This document shows positions 1-7,897 of a stretch of DNA of 41,977 bases, one piece after another. The stretch lies in NCBI GenBank assembly GCA_900542325.1, contig UQMY01000021.1, forward strand, positions 1 through 41,977. Direction: 5' to 3'. The position numbers were made by a program, and so were the translations under genes. The stretch's first letter is position 1. Every line of letters begins with the position of its first letter. Below the pieces are notes generated by a model. The model did no database searches. It was not told the DNA's origin and saw only the letters and a program-made list of their open reading frames with translations. Origin of the DNA: an uncultured Collinsella sp. (GTDB lineage: Bacteria > Actinomycetota > Coriobacteriia > Coriobacteriales > Coriobacteriaceae).

Positions 1-49
1 TTTCTGATGCGGCGCGCTGCGCGCCCCGCACAGGCTAAAGCCTTTAAAC

Positions 50-79
50 AAAAAAGGTCAGGCACTAGGTGCCTGACCT
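50..79 (-). terminator. Rho-independent terminator after tRNA-Pro
   Basis: On the minus strand an 11-bp perfect stem (plus-strand arms 55-65 and 69-79) with a 3-base loop is followed by a run of T (plus-strand A at 51-55). It begins 10 bases past the encoded CCA of the tRNA, so it ends that transcript. Confidence 0.9.
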
Positions 80-88
80 GCAAACTTC

Positions 89-165
<77 letters not shown>

Positions 166-207
166 AAGCTTTTGTTTGTTGCTCTGCTCTCGCTTGCAAC
201 AGGGAGT

Positions 208-237
208 ATATTAACCCGAAACTTTGTCCTTGTGCAA
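208..237 (-). promoter_or_regulatory. Sigma-70-type promoter of tRNA-Pro
   Basis: Minus strand: TTGCAC (plus 232-237), 18 bases, TAATAT (plus 208-213). Transcription would start near 200, giving a leader of about 35 bases before the tRNA. It overlaps no gene; coaBC stops at 246. Confidence 0.6.
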
Positions 238-245
238 GAACTTTT

Positions 246-1460
246 TTACAAATTTTGAAGCAAGTCCAAAATTGTATCTGCGAGCTGGGGTTTTGTTAGA
301 ACGGGAAGTTCTTTCGTACCCGTTGTGCTCACAATCCAGGCCTTGTTGGTATCGGTTCCAAAGCCCGAATCGGCGCGCGAAACATCGTTGGCGATAATGG
401 CATCGCAACCCTTGCGGGCTAATTTGCGCTCGGCGTACTCGACAACGTTATCGGTCTCGGCCGCAAATCCGATCACGCACCGTTCCCCCTTTTGGCGCGA
501 GAGCTCGGCCAAGATATCGACCGTCTCGACCAGTTCGATGCGATCCAGGCGCTCGTTGGCCTTTTTGAGCTTATGGTCCGCCGGGGCCGCGGGGGTGTAG
601 TCGGCGACAGCAGCCGCGCAAATGGCTGCATCGGCCGTCTGGAAGGCGCTGAGCGCTGCCTGCAGCATCTCTGCGGCGGTCTGCACGCGTACGCACTCCA
701 CGCCGCGTGGAACATCGAGCGATGTCGGCCCCAGCACAAGCGTGACCGCAGCACCGCGGCGAGCGGCCTCCCCCGCCAGGGCGATGCCCATCTTGCCCGA
801 CGAACGGTTGCCGATGAAGCGCACGGGATCGATCGACTCATGCGTAGGACCGGCGGTGATCACGATGCGCTTGCCTGCAAGGTCTTGGGGCACGGGATTG
901 AGCACCTCGCAGATGGCCTCGACGATGTCCTCGGGCTCGCTCATGCGTCCCGTGTCAACGTCGCCGCAGGCAAGGTAGCCACTACCGGGGCCAACCACGT
1001 GAACGCCGCGCTCGCGCAGCGTGGCCATATTGGCCTGCGTCGCCGGCGCCCTCCACATGCCGTTGTTCATGGCGGGGGCGATCACGATGGGTCGCGGCGT
1101 GGCAAGCAGCGTAGTGGAGATGAGGTCATCGGCGATACCGTTTGCCATCTTGGCGATGATATTGGCCGTTGCGGGCGCCACGACCACCAAGTCGGGCTCC
1201 TGCGCCAGCGAGATATGGTGGATGGGGTCGGAGGGGTCGTCGAATAGCCCAACCGCGACCGGCTCATTGGTGAGCGCACGGAAGGTGAGCGGCCCCACGA
1301 ACTCAGTGGCATGCTCGCTCATGACGACCTTGACGTGCGCGCCGCGCTTTTGCAGCAGGCGCACGATATTGCACGACTTATAGGCGGCGATCCCGCCGGT
1401 AATGCCCAGCAGGATCGTTTTTCCCTCAAGTTGCATTGAATTGTTGGGTGCCGCCGTCAT
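246..1460 (-). CDS. coaBC: Bifunctional phosphopantothenoylcysteine decarboxylase / phosphopantothenate-cysteine ligase
   Basis: Two successive steps of coenzyme A synthesis are carried on one 404-residue cytosolic protein. The N-terminal half is the flavin-dependent decarboxylase (CoaC): GITGGIAAYK near the start, HHISLA with the expected catalytic histidine, PAMNNGMW, and the substrate-clamp segment around ACGDVDTGRM. The C-terminal half is the ligase (CoaB): the AGPT...RFIGNRSSGKMG nucleotide site, ADYTP, and the lysine-rich KLKKANE. The ATG at 1460 is preceded by AAGGAAG at 7 bases and lies 2 bases after the stop of the upstream zinc-ribbon gene. An internal Met at residue 9 is a weaker start. 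It is the last gene of the long minus-strand series. Length and motifs are normal for the family. Confidence 0.95.
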   Translation of the reverse strand: MTAAPNNSMQLEGKTILLGITGGIAAYKSCNIVRLLQKRGAHVKVVMSEHATEFVGPLTFRALTNEPVAVGLFDDPSDPIHHISLAQEPDLVVVAPATANIIAKMANGIADDLISTTLLATPRPIVIAPAMNNGMWRAPATQANMATLRERGVHVVGPGSGYLACGDVDTGRMSEPEDIVEAICEVLNPVPQDLAGKRIVITAGPTHESIDPVRFIGNRSSGKMGIALAGEAARRGAAVTLVLGPTSLDVPRGVECVRVQTAAEMLQAALSAFQTADAAICAAAVADYTPAAPADHKLKKANERLDRIELVETVDILAELSRQKGERCVIGFAAETDNVVEYAERKLARKGCDAIIANDVSRADSGFGTDTNKAWIVSTTGTKELPVLTKPQLADTILDLLQNL

Positions 1461-1462
1461 CG

Positions 1463-2182
1463 TTAGGCTTCCTTGCTCGGGAGTACGAGCAGGCGGTGGC
1501 AGTACGGGCAGTGCGTAATCTCACTGCCGTCGTGGTTGAGGTCGCTCATGGACGACGCCTGCAGCGCGGTGTGGCAGACCGTGGGGATGTTGCCCTTGAT
1601 GGTCTCGACGGCCAGGCCGCGGAACTGCTTGAGCAGACGTTCGTAATCGGTGAGCACGTCGGTCGGCAGCGTGGCGGCAAGGGCGGTGCGCTCCTTGGTG
1701 GCGGCATCGATCTGAGCCTGCAGATTGGCAGCCTTGGCGCGGGCAGCCTTGGTATCGGCCTTCACACCCTTCTCGAACTTGGCGATGATGGCCTGCGCGC
1801 GAGCCTCTCGGTCAAGCGCTTCCTTATGGGCGACGACGACGTCCTTGCGGGTGTGCTCGATCTTGTCCAAGCGCTTGGCCAGGGTGGCGAGCTCGTTCTC
1901 CAGGTCCTGAACCTCGCGGTAGTCGGAGCCGTCCACGTGGCGCTTCTTGGCGGCCTCGATGGCGTTGTTGGTCTGAATCTCGGTGGTGTTGAGATCGTCG
2001 AGCTCAATGTCCAGATCCTTGCGCTGGGCGTAGAGCTTGGTCATCTCGGACTTGAGCTTCACATAGGTCTTGCGCTTGGAAGCGAGCTCCTTGAGCTCCG
2101 GCATATTGGCAAGTTCGCTCTTATTGCGGGCGAGCTCCAAATCGATCTGTTGCAGCTTGAGTAGCGTAGCGCCGGCGCTCAT
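1463..2182 (-). CDS. Zinc-ribbon coiled-coil protein (DUF164 / CdsZ-like)
   Basis: A 239-residue protein with a long, charged, heptad-rich helical region (about residues 5-175) followed by a C-terminal zinc-ribbon-like segment ending THCPYCHRLLVLP. This architecture matches the DUF164/CdsZ family, coiled-coil proteins reported in chlamydiae to form a hub that may bind nucleic acids. The role here is inferred only. The start at 2182 is chosen over the ORF limit at 2218 because AAGGAGAG sits 7 bases before it and the ATG overlaps the Nif3-like stop as ATGA. Oddity: the first metal-binding pair, normally CxxC, reads PTVC, so only three cysteines of the expected four are present; the next residue is His. 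It is followed within 2 bases by coaBC. Confidence 0.8.
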   Translation of the reverse strand: MSAGATLLKLQQIDLELARNKSELANMPELKELASKRKTYVKLKSEMTKLYAQRKDLDIELDDLNTTEIQTNNAIEAAKKRHVDGSDYREVQDLENELATLAKRLDKIEHTRKDVVVAHKEALDREARAQAIIAKFEKGVKADTKAARAKAANLQAQIDAATKERTALAATLPTDVLTDYERLLKQFRGLAVETIKGNIPTVCHTALQASSMSDLNHDGSEITHCPYCHRLLVLPSKEA

Positions 2183-2988
2183 AAGTTCTCTCCTTTTGTC
2201 ACAGTCCACCATTGGCAAGGGTTCAGTATTTTAATCGCATGACGGGGGTCAACCCCGGCGTCAACCGTAGAGTTCATCAAGATATCCACGAACGGCTCCT
2301 CGGAGCGGTCGTGGCCGAGCAAGATCACCGGCAGACCGCGCAGAGTGAGGTCCTGTGCCGCGTGGTAGCCCGCCTCGCCCGTCACGATGACATCCGCACC
2401 GGCGGCGATGGCAAGCACGCCAAAGTCACCCAGCGAACCGACCAAAATTGCGATGGTTCGGCACGGGTGATCGGCCTCGCCCCACACGCGCGGGTCGCTG
2501 CCAAACGCCGCTGCGGCGCGTGCGGCAAGGTTGCGCAGGCTGCAGGGGTCGTGGAGGGTCGCGAGTACGCCCAGTCCGGTGAGTTCAGGCTCGTCCGCAT
2601 GCTCCAGCGAGCTTATGGGCTTTGCGCCTAGCAAATCGCTCAGGCGAACGCGCGCTTCGTGCGAGCGGTCCAGGTTGGTGTGAAGCGAGATGATGCTCAC
2701 GCCGCAACGAGCTGCCTCGTACAGCGCGGCGCTGCATTGGGGGCGTGTGGAATCCGACGGACAAAACGCCTCGGGCGCCTTGATATAGATGGGATGATGC
2801 GTTAGCAGCACGTTGGCGCCGGCCTCCTGGGCGCGGTGCACATTGGCTTCGGTCGCATCGAGTGCGCAGGCAACACCGGTAATCTCCGCGGCAGGGTCGC
2901 CGACGGAGAATCCTACATGGTCCCAACTCTCGGCATCGGTCTTGGGATAGCGTGCCAGCAGCGCGCGCTCAAGCTCGGCGACGATCAT
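2179..2988 (-). CDS. Nif3-like dinuclear metal centre protein (DUF34/YqfO family)
   Basis: A 269-residue cytosolic protein of the Nif3/DUF34 family, whose members form hexameric toroids with a two-metal site. The true reaction is unsettled; GTP cyclohydrolase I-like and cofactor-repair roles have been proposed. Ligand-type motifs are visible: THHP at residues 63-66 (His64, His65), LHTNLD in the middle, and GHDRSEE near the C-terminus, equivalent to the GHxxSE signature. Both ends overlap neighbours as ATGA: with the cysteine desulfurase upstream and the zinc-ribbon protein downstream. This implies translational coupling. Nif3-like genes often sit beside this zinc-ribbon family, which supports both calls. 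Confidence 0.9.
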   Translation of the reverse strand: MIVAELERALLARYPKTDAESWDHVGFSVGDPAAEITGVACALDATEANVHRAQEAGANVLLTHHPIYIKAPEAFCPSDSTRPQCSAALYEAARCGVSIISLHTNLDRSHEARVRLSDLLGAKPISSLEHADEPELTGLGVLATLHDPCSLRNLAARAAAAFGSDPRVWGEADHPCRTIAILVGSLGDFGVLAIAAGADVIVTGEAGYHAAQDLTLRGLPVILLGHDRSEEPFVDILMNSTVDAGVDPRHAIKILNPCQWWTVTKGENL

Positions 2989-4163
2989 GCGGCGCCTACG
3001 ATCGAGAGCAGCGTCTGGGCAAACTCGTCCAGATCGTCCGGATTCACGCGGTCGTCAAAGGAAATGCGTAGTGCGCCCAATGCCTGCTCGCGACCGATGC
3101 CCATCGCGCTTAAAACATGGCTCGGGTCCATGCTGCCACTCGAGCATGCCGAGCCTGCCGACACCTCAAAGCCGGCGGCGTCGAGCTTGATGATGAGTTC
3201 CTCGGAGTCCATGCCGTCAATGTAGATCGATACCATGCCGGGCAGACGGTCGGCTTGTGCGTAGTCACCCATGGTGGCGTGAATGCGCTGGTGGGCCGTA
3301 AGCGTGGCGTAGAGCTTGTCGGAAAGGGCTTGCAGCTTCGCGCGCTCCTGAGCCACATGGGGCGTCAGAGACGAGGCGGCAGCGGCAAAGGCGAGCTGCG
3401 TGCGCAGGTCTTGCGTGCCGGCACGACGTCCGGCTTCCTGTCCGCCGCCAAAGATGCGCGGGCGCAGCGGCGTGCGGTTCTTAAGGTAGAGCGCGCCGGA
3501 TGCCACGGGGCCACCGATCTTGTGCGCGGCAACGGTCATGGCGTCAACTCCCAGCTCGGTGACATCGAGCGGAATATGCAGATACCCCTGGATTGCATCG
3601 GTGTGGAACAGGGCGCCAACGGTATGCGTGGCCGCGGCAAGCTCGCGGATGGGCTGCACCACGCCGGTCTCGTTGTTGGCAACCATGATGCTCACGAGCG
3701 CCACGTCGTCGCCTAGCAGCTCGACAAGCGTGGCAGGCTCAATGTAGCCCATGCGGCAGGGCTGCACCAGGTCGACGGTAAAGCCGGCGGCACGCAGCAA
3801 CGGCAGGTTGTCCAGAATCGAATCGTGCTCGATGGCCGAAACGATTACACGATCGCGCTTGCGATCGCGCTGACGAGCGCCCTCGGCAAGACCGAGCAGC
3901 GCCAGCTGGTTGGCTTCGGTGCCGCCGTTGGTCAGTACAATCTCGGACGGGCGGACGCGCGTGCCAAAGCTGCGGGCGATCTCGCGACGTGCAACCTCCA
4001 GACGCGCGGCAGCCTTGCGGCCGAGCGAATGCAGCGAGTTGGGGTTGACGCCGGCAAGCTCGCTGTCGTCGTACTCGCGCTGCGCAAGGAGCGCCTCGGC
4101 GCGCATGGGCGTCGAGGCGGCATAGTCAAGATTCACGGGTGTGCGGTTTTGACCTGCGGTCAT
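2985..4163 (-). CDS. Cysteine desulfurase (NifS/IscS class)
   Basis: A PLP enzyme of 392 residues that takes sulfur from L-cysteine as an enzyme-bound persulfide, for Fe-S clusters or thiolated tRNA. NLDYAASTPM opens the fold, TNGGTEANQ and IEHDSILDN contact PLP, and AHKIGGP holds the Schiff-base lysine (Lys215). Cys340 in the GSACSSGS loop is the expected persulfide cysteine; the short loop and SSG context fit the IscS/NifS group rather than SufS. AGGAGG lies 11 bases before the ATG, 6 bases after the rpe stop, and the gene ends in an ATGA overlap with the Nif3-like gene. No scaffold protein or thiI/mnmA is adjacent, so the acceptor cannot be told from context. Confidence 0.93.
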   Translation of the reverse strand: MTAGQNRTPVNLDYAASTPMRAEALLAQREYDDSELAGVNPNSLHSLGRKAAARLEVARREIARSFGTRVRPSEIVLTNGGTEANQLALLGLAEGARQRDRKRDRVIVSAIEHDSILDNLPLLRAAGFTVDLVQPCRMGYIEPATLVELLGDDVALVSIMVANNETGVVQPIRELAAATHTVGALFHTDAIQGYLHIPLDVTELGVDAMTVAAHKIGGPVASGALYLKNRTPLRPRIFGGGQEAGRRAGTQDLRTQLAFAAAASSLTPHVAQERAKLQALSDKLYATLTAHQRIHATMGDYAQADRLPGMVSIYIDGMDSEELIIKLDAAGFEVSAGSACSSGSMDPSHVLSAMGIGREQALGALRISFDDRVNPDDLDEFAQTLLSIVGAA

Positions 4164-4169
4164 AAGGGT

Positions 4170-4841
4170 TTATGCCTCCTGTGCGGCCTCGTTGCCCAGC
4201 TTCTGCAGCAGCGCAACCTCGGCAGCGGGATCTTCGGACTTAAATACGGCAGAACCGGCCACGAGCACGTTGGCGCCGGCCTTGACGACCTCGACAATGT
4301 TCTTGGAAGAAATGCCACCGTCGACCTCGATGAGGGGCGAAACGCCGTGACGCTCGCACATGGCCCTGACTTCGTGGAGCTTAGCGATGGTGCCTGGGAT
4401 AAAGCTCTGACCGCCAAAGCCCGGGTTCACGCTCATGAGCAGCACCATATCGACGACGTCGATGATGCTCTCGAGCACGCACACGGGGGTGGCGGGGTTG
4501 AGCACCACGCCGGCCTTAACGCCGCGCTGCTGCAGATGGGTGAGCGTGCGGTGCAGGTGTGTGGAGGCCTCGTAGTGTACGGTGATCATATCGGCGCCAG
4601 CGTCGGCATACCAATCGACGGTCTCGTCGGGGTTCGACACCATGAGGTGCGCATCGACCGGCACGTCGGTGGAGCGCTTGACGGCCTTGAGGATGTCAAC
4701 GCCAAAGGTGAGGTTACCGGTAAAGTGACCGTCCATGACGTCGAAGTGCACGTAGTCGGCGCCGGCGATCTTGTCGAGCTCGCCCTTCAGGTTGGCCATG
4801 TCGGCCGAAAGGACGGATGGAGCGATTTTGATGGAACCCAT
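4170..4841 (-). CDS. rpe: Ribulose-phosphate 3-epimerase
   Basis: A TIM-barrel enzyme of 223 residues that interconverts ribulose 5-phosphate and xylulose 5-phosphate in the pentose phosphate pathway. The whole family signature is present: IAPSVLSAD at the N-terminus, HFDVMDGHF with metal-binding His and Asp, DAHLMV, MSVNPGFGGQ, and EVDGGI plus GSAVF for the phosphate site. Length is typical. An AGAAAGG ribosome site lies 8 bases before the ATG, and gpsA ends 18 bases upstream, so it is read with the phospholipid genes. Rpe and the desulfurase are separated by only 6 bases. Confidence 0.97.
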   Translation of the reverse strand: MGSIKIAPSVLSADMANLKGELDKIAGADYVHFDVMDGHFTGNLTFGVDILKAVKRSTDVPVDAHLMVSNPDETVDWYADAGADMITVHYEASTHLHRTLTHLQQRGVKAGVVLNPATPVCVLESIIDVVDMVLLMSVNPGFGGQSFIPGTIAKLHEVRAMCERHGVSPLIEVDGGISSKNIVEVVKAGANVLVAGSAVFKSEDPAAEVALLQKLGNEAAQEA

Positions 4842-4859
4842 GGTGGTAGCCTTTCTGCG

Positions 4860-5867
4860 TTAGTCGGCGAGTCCGTAGAACTCTTGAGAGGGGACGCGGT
4901 CGGTGAGAATCTCGAGCGCCCTATCCAAAGTAACACCGTTGTAGAGCGTTTGCTCCACGGCAAAGGTGAGCGGAATGTCTACGCCCAGTGAACGGGCGAG
5001 CTCGCTCACGCTGCGGGCCGCAACGGCACCCTCGACCACCATATGCGTGCGTGCCTGGTACTCTTCGAGCGACACGCCATGAGCGAACTCGTAGCCAAAG
5101 GTGCGGTTGCGCGAATGCTCCGAAGTGCAGGTGGCGATAAGGTCGCCCATGCCGGCAAGCCCCATGCAGGTCATGGCCTGGCCGCCGCGGGCGTGCACCA
5201 GGCGGCTGATTTCGGCCAGACCGCGCGTCATGATGAGGGCGAGCGTGTTATCGCCCGCGCCCGAGCCGGCGGAGATGCCGCACACGATGGCGATAACGTT
5301 TTTCATGGCGCCGCAGACCTCGACACCGGTCATGTCCTGCGACAGGTAGATGCGGAATGCCGTGGACAGGAGCAGGTCCTTAAAGGTCTCCCCTATCTGC
5401 GGATCTTCGCTGGCAATGACGGCGGCAGAAAGTCCGCCACGGCAGATTTCCTCAGCATGGTTGGGGCCCGAGAGGGCAGCCACGCGCCGCTCGTTGCCGA
5501 TTTCGCTGGCAATGACCTCGCTCATAAGCAAGCCGGACTCGGGCTCAATGCCCTTGGTGAGGCAGAGCACCGGGGTATCAGCGGTGATAAAGGGCGCCGC
5601 CTGGTGGCACACGCTGCGCAGGTGCGTCGAAGGAACGGCAAAGATGATGGCCTCGGCGCCGTCGAGCGCCTGCACCAGCTCCGTCGTTGCGACGACGTTG
5701 CCGGGCAGCTCGTAGTCCACAAGGTAGCGGGGGTTGCGGTGCTCACCATTGATGCCGGCGGCCGTTTGCTCGCTGTGGGCCCACATGGTCACGCGCTCGG
5801 CGCGCGCGGCGGCAAGACCGGCGACGGCGGTTCCCCAGGAGCCGGAGCCAATCAGCGCAACATTCAT
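4860..5867 (-). CDS. gpsA: NAD(P)-dependent glycerol-3-phosphate dehydrogenase
   Basis: A 335-residue cytosolic enzyme that reduces dihydroxyacetone phosphate to sn-glycerol 3-phosphate, the backbone for phospholipids. The N-terminal Rossmann motif is GSGSWGTAVA. TKGIEP, LSGPNHAEE and the catalytic-lysine segment GAMKNVIAI follow, then GMGDLIATC and SRNRTFG of the C-terminal helical domain. It follows plsY by 9 bases, with AGGAGA before the ATG, so the enzyme making glycerol phosphate is expressed with the acyltransferase that uses it. Confidence 0.97.
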   Translation of the reverse strand: MNVALIGSGSWGTAVAGLAAARAERVTMWAHSEQTAAGINGEHRNPRYLVDYELPGNVVATTELVQALDGAEAIIFAVPSTHLRSVCHQAAPFITADTPVLCLTKGIEPESGLLMSEVIASEIGNERRVAALSGPNHAEEICRGGLSAAVIASEDPQIGETFKDLLLSTAFRIYLSQDMTGVEVCGAMKNVIAIVCGISAGSGAGDNTLALIMTRGLAEISRLVHARGGQAMTCMGLAGMGDLIATCTSEHSRNRTFGYEFAHGVSLEEYQARTHMVVEGAVAARSVSELARSLGVDIPLTFAVEQTLYNGVTLDRALEILTDRVPSQEFYGLAD

Positions 5868-5876
5868 GACTCTCTC

Positions 5877-6560
5877 CTACTTATCGTCGGGCTCGGTGAC
5901 GCGCTTGGTAAACGAGAGCTTGGACTCCTTACCGCACGTGAGCTTTTTGATATTTGAGCGATGGGCCCACACCACGGTGATGCCGATCATCGCCATGCAG
6001 AACTTGAGGCCCAGGCTGCTGTACGGAAAGACCGCGCAAGCAGCGATAGGAAGTCCGATGGCCGCGGCAAGTGAGCCCACCGACACATACTTGGTGATGG
6101 CGACGGCCACGATAAACATGCCCAGCAGCGACAGGCCAATGGGCCAGTACCAGGCAAGGATCACGCCCAGACCAACGGCGATACCCTTGCCGCCATGGAA
6201 GTTAAGGTAGGGCGAGAAGATATGGCCCCATACAGCTGCCAGGCAAATGACGCCGAGCATCCAGTCGCCGGGGGCTCCAGGCGCCATGATGTTCGGCGGA
6301 AAACCATAGCCCAAGTCGGCGATGAGCGGACGGGCGATAAGGACGCAGATGGCGCCCTTAAGGCAGTCGAGCAGCAGCGTGAGTGCGGCCACCTTGGGGC
6401 CGGCTACGCGCAGCGCGTTGGTGGTGCCGATGTTGCCGGAGCCCGCCTTGCGAATGTCCGTGTGATTGAACACACGGCCCAGGATCAGGCCAAACGGAAT
6501 CGCCCCGATAAAGAACGAGACCACGGCGCAGATGGCGGTCAGCAGAATCGGATTATGCAT
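5877..6560 (-). CDS. plsY: Acyl-phosphate:glycerol-3-phosphate acyltransferase
   Basis: An integral membrane protein of 227 residues that transfers an acyl group from acyl phosphate to position 1 of glycerol 3-phosphate, giving lysophosphatidic acid. It has about seven hydrophobic helices and the three PlsY loops: GSGNIGTTN, GHIFSPYLNFHGGKG, and the HRSNI segment near the end. The start at 6560 is chosen over the ORF limit at 6608 because AAGGAG lies 7 bases before it and the protein then begins at the first helix. It overlaps the end of der by 8 bases and precedes gpsA. The loop between helices 2 and 3 is longer than in many homologues. PlsX, which makes acyl phosphate, is not in the window. 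Confidence 0.95.
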   Translation of the reverse strand: MHNPILLTAICAVVSFFIGAIPFGLILGRVFNHTDIRKAGSGNIGTTNALRVAGPKVAALTLLLDCLKGAICVLIARPLIADLGYGFPPNIMAPGAPGDWMLGVICLAAVWGHIFSPYLNFHGGKGIAVGLGVILAWYWPIGLSLLGMFIVAVAITKYVSVGSLAAAIGLPIAACAVFPYSSLGLKFCMAMIGITVVWAHRSNIKKLTCGKESKLSFTKRVTEPDDK

Positions 6561-7887
6561 CCTTTTGCTCCTTCTTCCTAAAGAAGAGTCGAATGGGCGT
6601 GCCGGCAAAATCGAAAGTCGAGCGCATGCGGTTCTCTACGTAGCGCTGGTAGGTGTCGTTGACCAGGTCGCTGTGGTTGACGAAGAACGTGAACGTCGGC
6701 GGGTTGACGCCCGTTTGGGTCACGTAGTGCATACGCAGGCGGCGCTTGCCGTCTACCACGGCGTGGCCAAACTCGCGCAGGTCGGTGAGGAACGTATTGA
6801 GGCGCGAAGTGCTGATCTTTTGCGAGCGCGTCTTTTCGGCGGCGTCGACCATCGCCCAGATCTTCTCGACGCTGCGGCCAGTGAGGGCAGAGATGCGCAG
6901 GTACTGGGCCCAGGGAGCCATGACGCCCAGACGGCGGTCGATGGTCTCCATGCAGGCCTCGCGCTTACGGTCGTCGTCGAGCAGGTCCCACTTGTTGAGC
7001 AGCACAACGATGGCACAGCCGCGCTCGATGGCAAGACCCATGACCTTCTGGTCCTGTTCGGTAACGCCCACGGAGGCGTCGACGACGAGCAGCGCCACGT
7101 CGGCGCGGTCGATGGCGCGCAGGCCGCGGACCATCGAGTAGTACTCGATGTTCTCGTACACGGTGCTCTTCTTGCGAATACCCGCGGTGTCGACCATGCG
7201 GTAGTGCTTGCCGTTGCGCTCCACGACGGTGTCGATGGCGTCGCGCGTCGTGCCGGCGATGTTGGACACGATAGAGCGATCGGCGCCCAGGATGCGGTTG
7301 AACAGCGACGACTTGCCGGCATTGGGGCGGCCGATGATGGCGACGTTCAGCGCATCAGGGAACTCATCGGCGACCTCGTCCTCTTCCTCCGGAAGCAGGG
7401 CCACGATATCGTCGAGCAGGTCGCCCGTGCCATGACCATGCAGGGCCGAGAGCGGCGTGGGCTCACCGATGCCGAGCGAATAGAACTCCCAGATGCTGTC
7501 GTTTTCGCGATCGGGGTTGTCGAGCTTGTTCACCAGCAGAAAGACCGGCTTGTCGCAGCGCTTGAGCATGCGGGCGACCGACTCGTCCTCCTCGGTGACG
7601 CCGGTGCGGCCATCGACCACAAACAGGATGACGGCGGCTTCCTCGGCGGCGGCAAGGGCCTGGTCGCGGATGGACGTGGCAAAGACGTCATCGCTCTTGA
7701 GCGGCTCGATGCCGCCCGTGTCGACGATGGTGAACTCGCGGCCGTTCCAATCGGCCGTGTGGTACGAGCGGTCGCGCGTGACGCCACGGGACTCGTGGAC
7801 GATGGCGTCCGAGGTCTGGGCCAGGCGGTTAACGAGCGTGGACTTGCCCACGTTGGGGCGTCCGACGACGGCGACGATAGGTTTCAT
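6553..7887 (-). CDS. der: Ribosome biogenesis GTPase Der (EngA)
   Basis: A 444-residue protein with two tandem GTPase domains and a C-terminal KH-like domain, acting in late assembly of the 50S subunit. Domain 1 shows GRPNVGKST near residue 10, DTGG and NKLD. Domain 2 shows GRPNAGKSS, DTAGI and NKWD. The KH-like end includes the GVNPPTFTFFVN segment typical of Der. The start at 7887 has AAGGAGA upstream and lies 10 bases after the DUF512 stop; the upstream in-frame extension to 8058 runs inside the DUF512 gene and has no homology-like sequence. The end overlaps plsY by 8 bases. Confidence 0.97.
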   Translation of the reverse strand: MKPIVAVVGRPNVGKSTLVNRLAQTSDAIVHESRGVTRDRSYHTADWNGREFTIVDTGGIEPLKSDDVFATSIRDQALAAAEEAAVILFVVDGRTGVTEEDESVARMLKRCDKPVFLLVNKLDNPDRENDSIWEFYSLGIGEPTPLSALHGHGTGDLLDDIVALLPEEEDEVADEFPDALNVAIIGRPNAGKSSLFNRILGADRSIVSNIAGTTRDAIDTVVERNGKHYRMVDTAGIRKKSTVYENIEYYSMVRGLRAIDRADVALLVVDASVGVTEQDQKVMGLAIERGCAIVVLLNKWDLLDDDRKREACMETIDRRLGVMAPWAQYLRISALTGRSVEKIWAMVDAAEKTRSQKISTSRLNTFLTDLREFGHAVVDGKRRLRMHYVTQTGVNPPTFTFFVNHSDLVNDTYQRYVENRMRSTFDFAGTPIRLFFRKKEQKDA

Positions 7888-7897
7888 CTGCTCTCCT

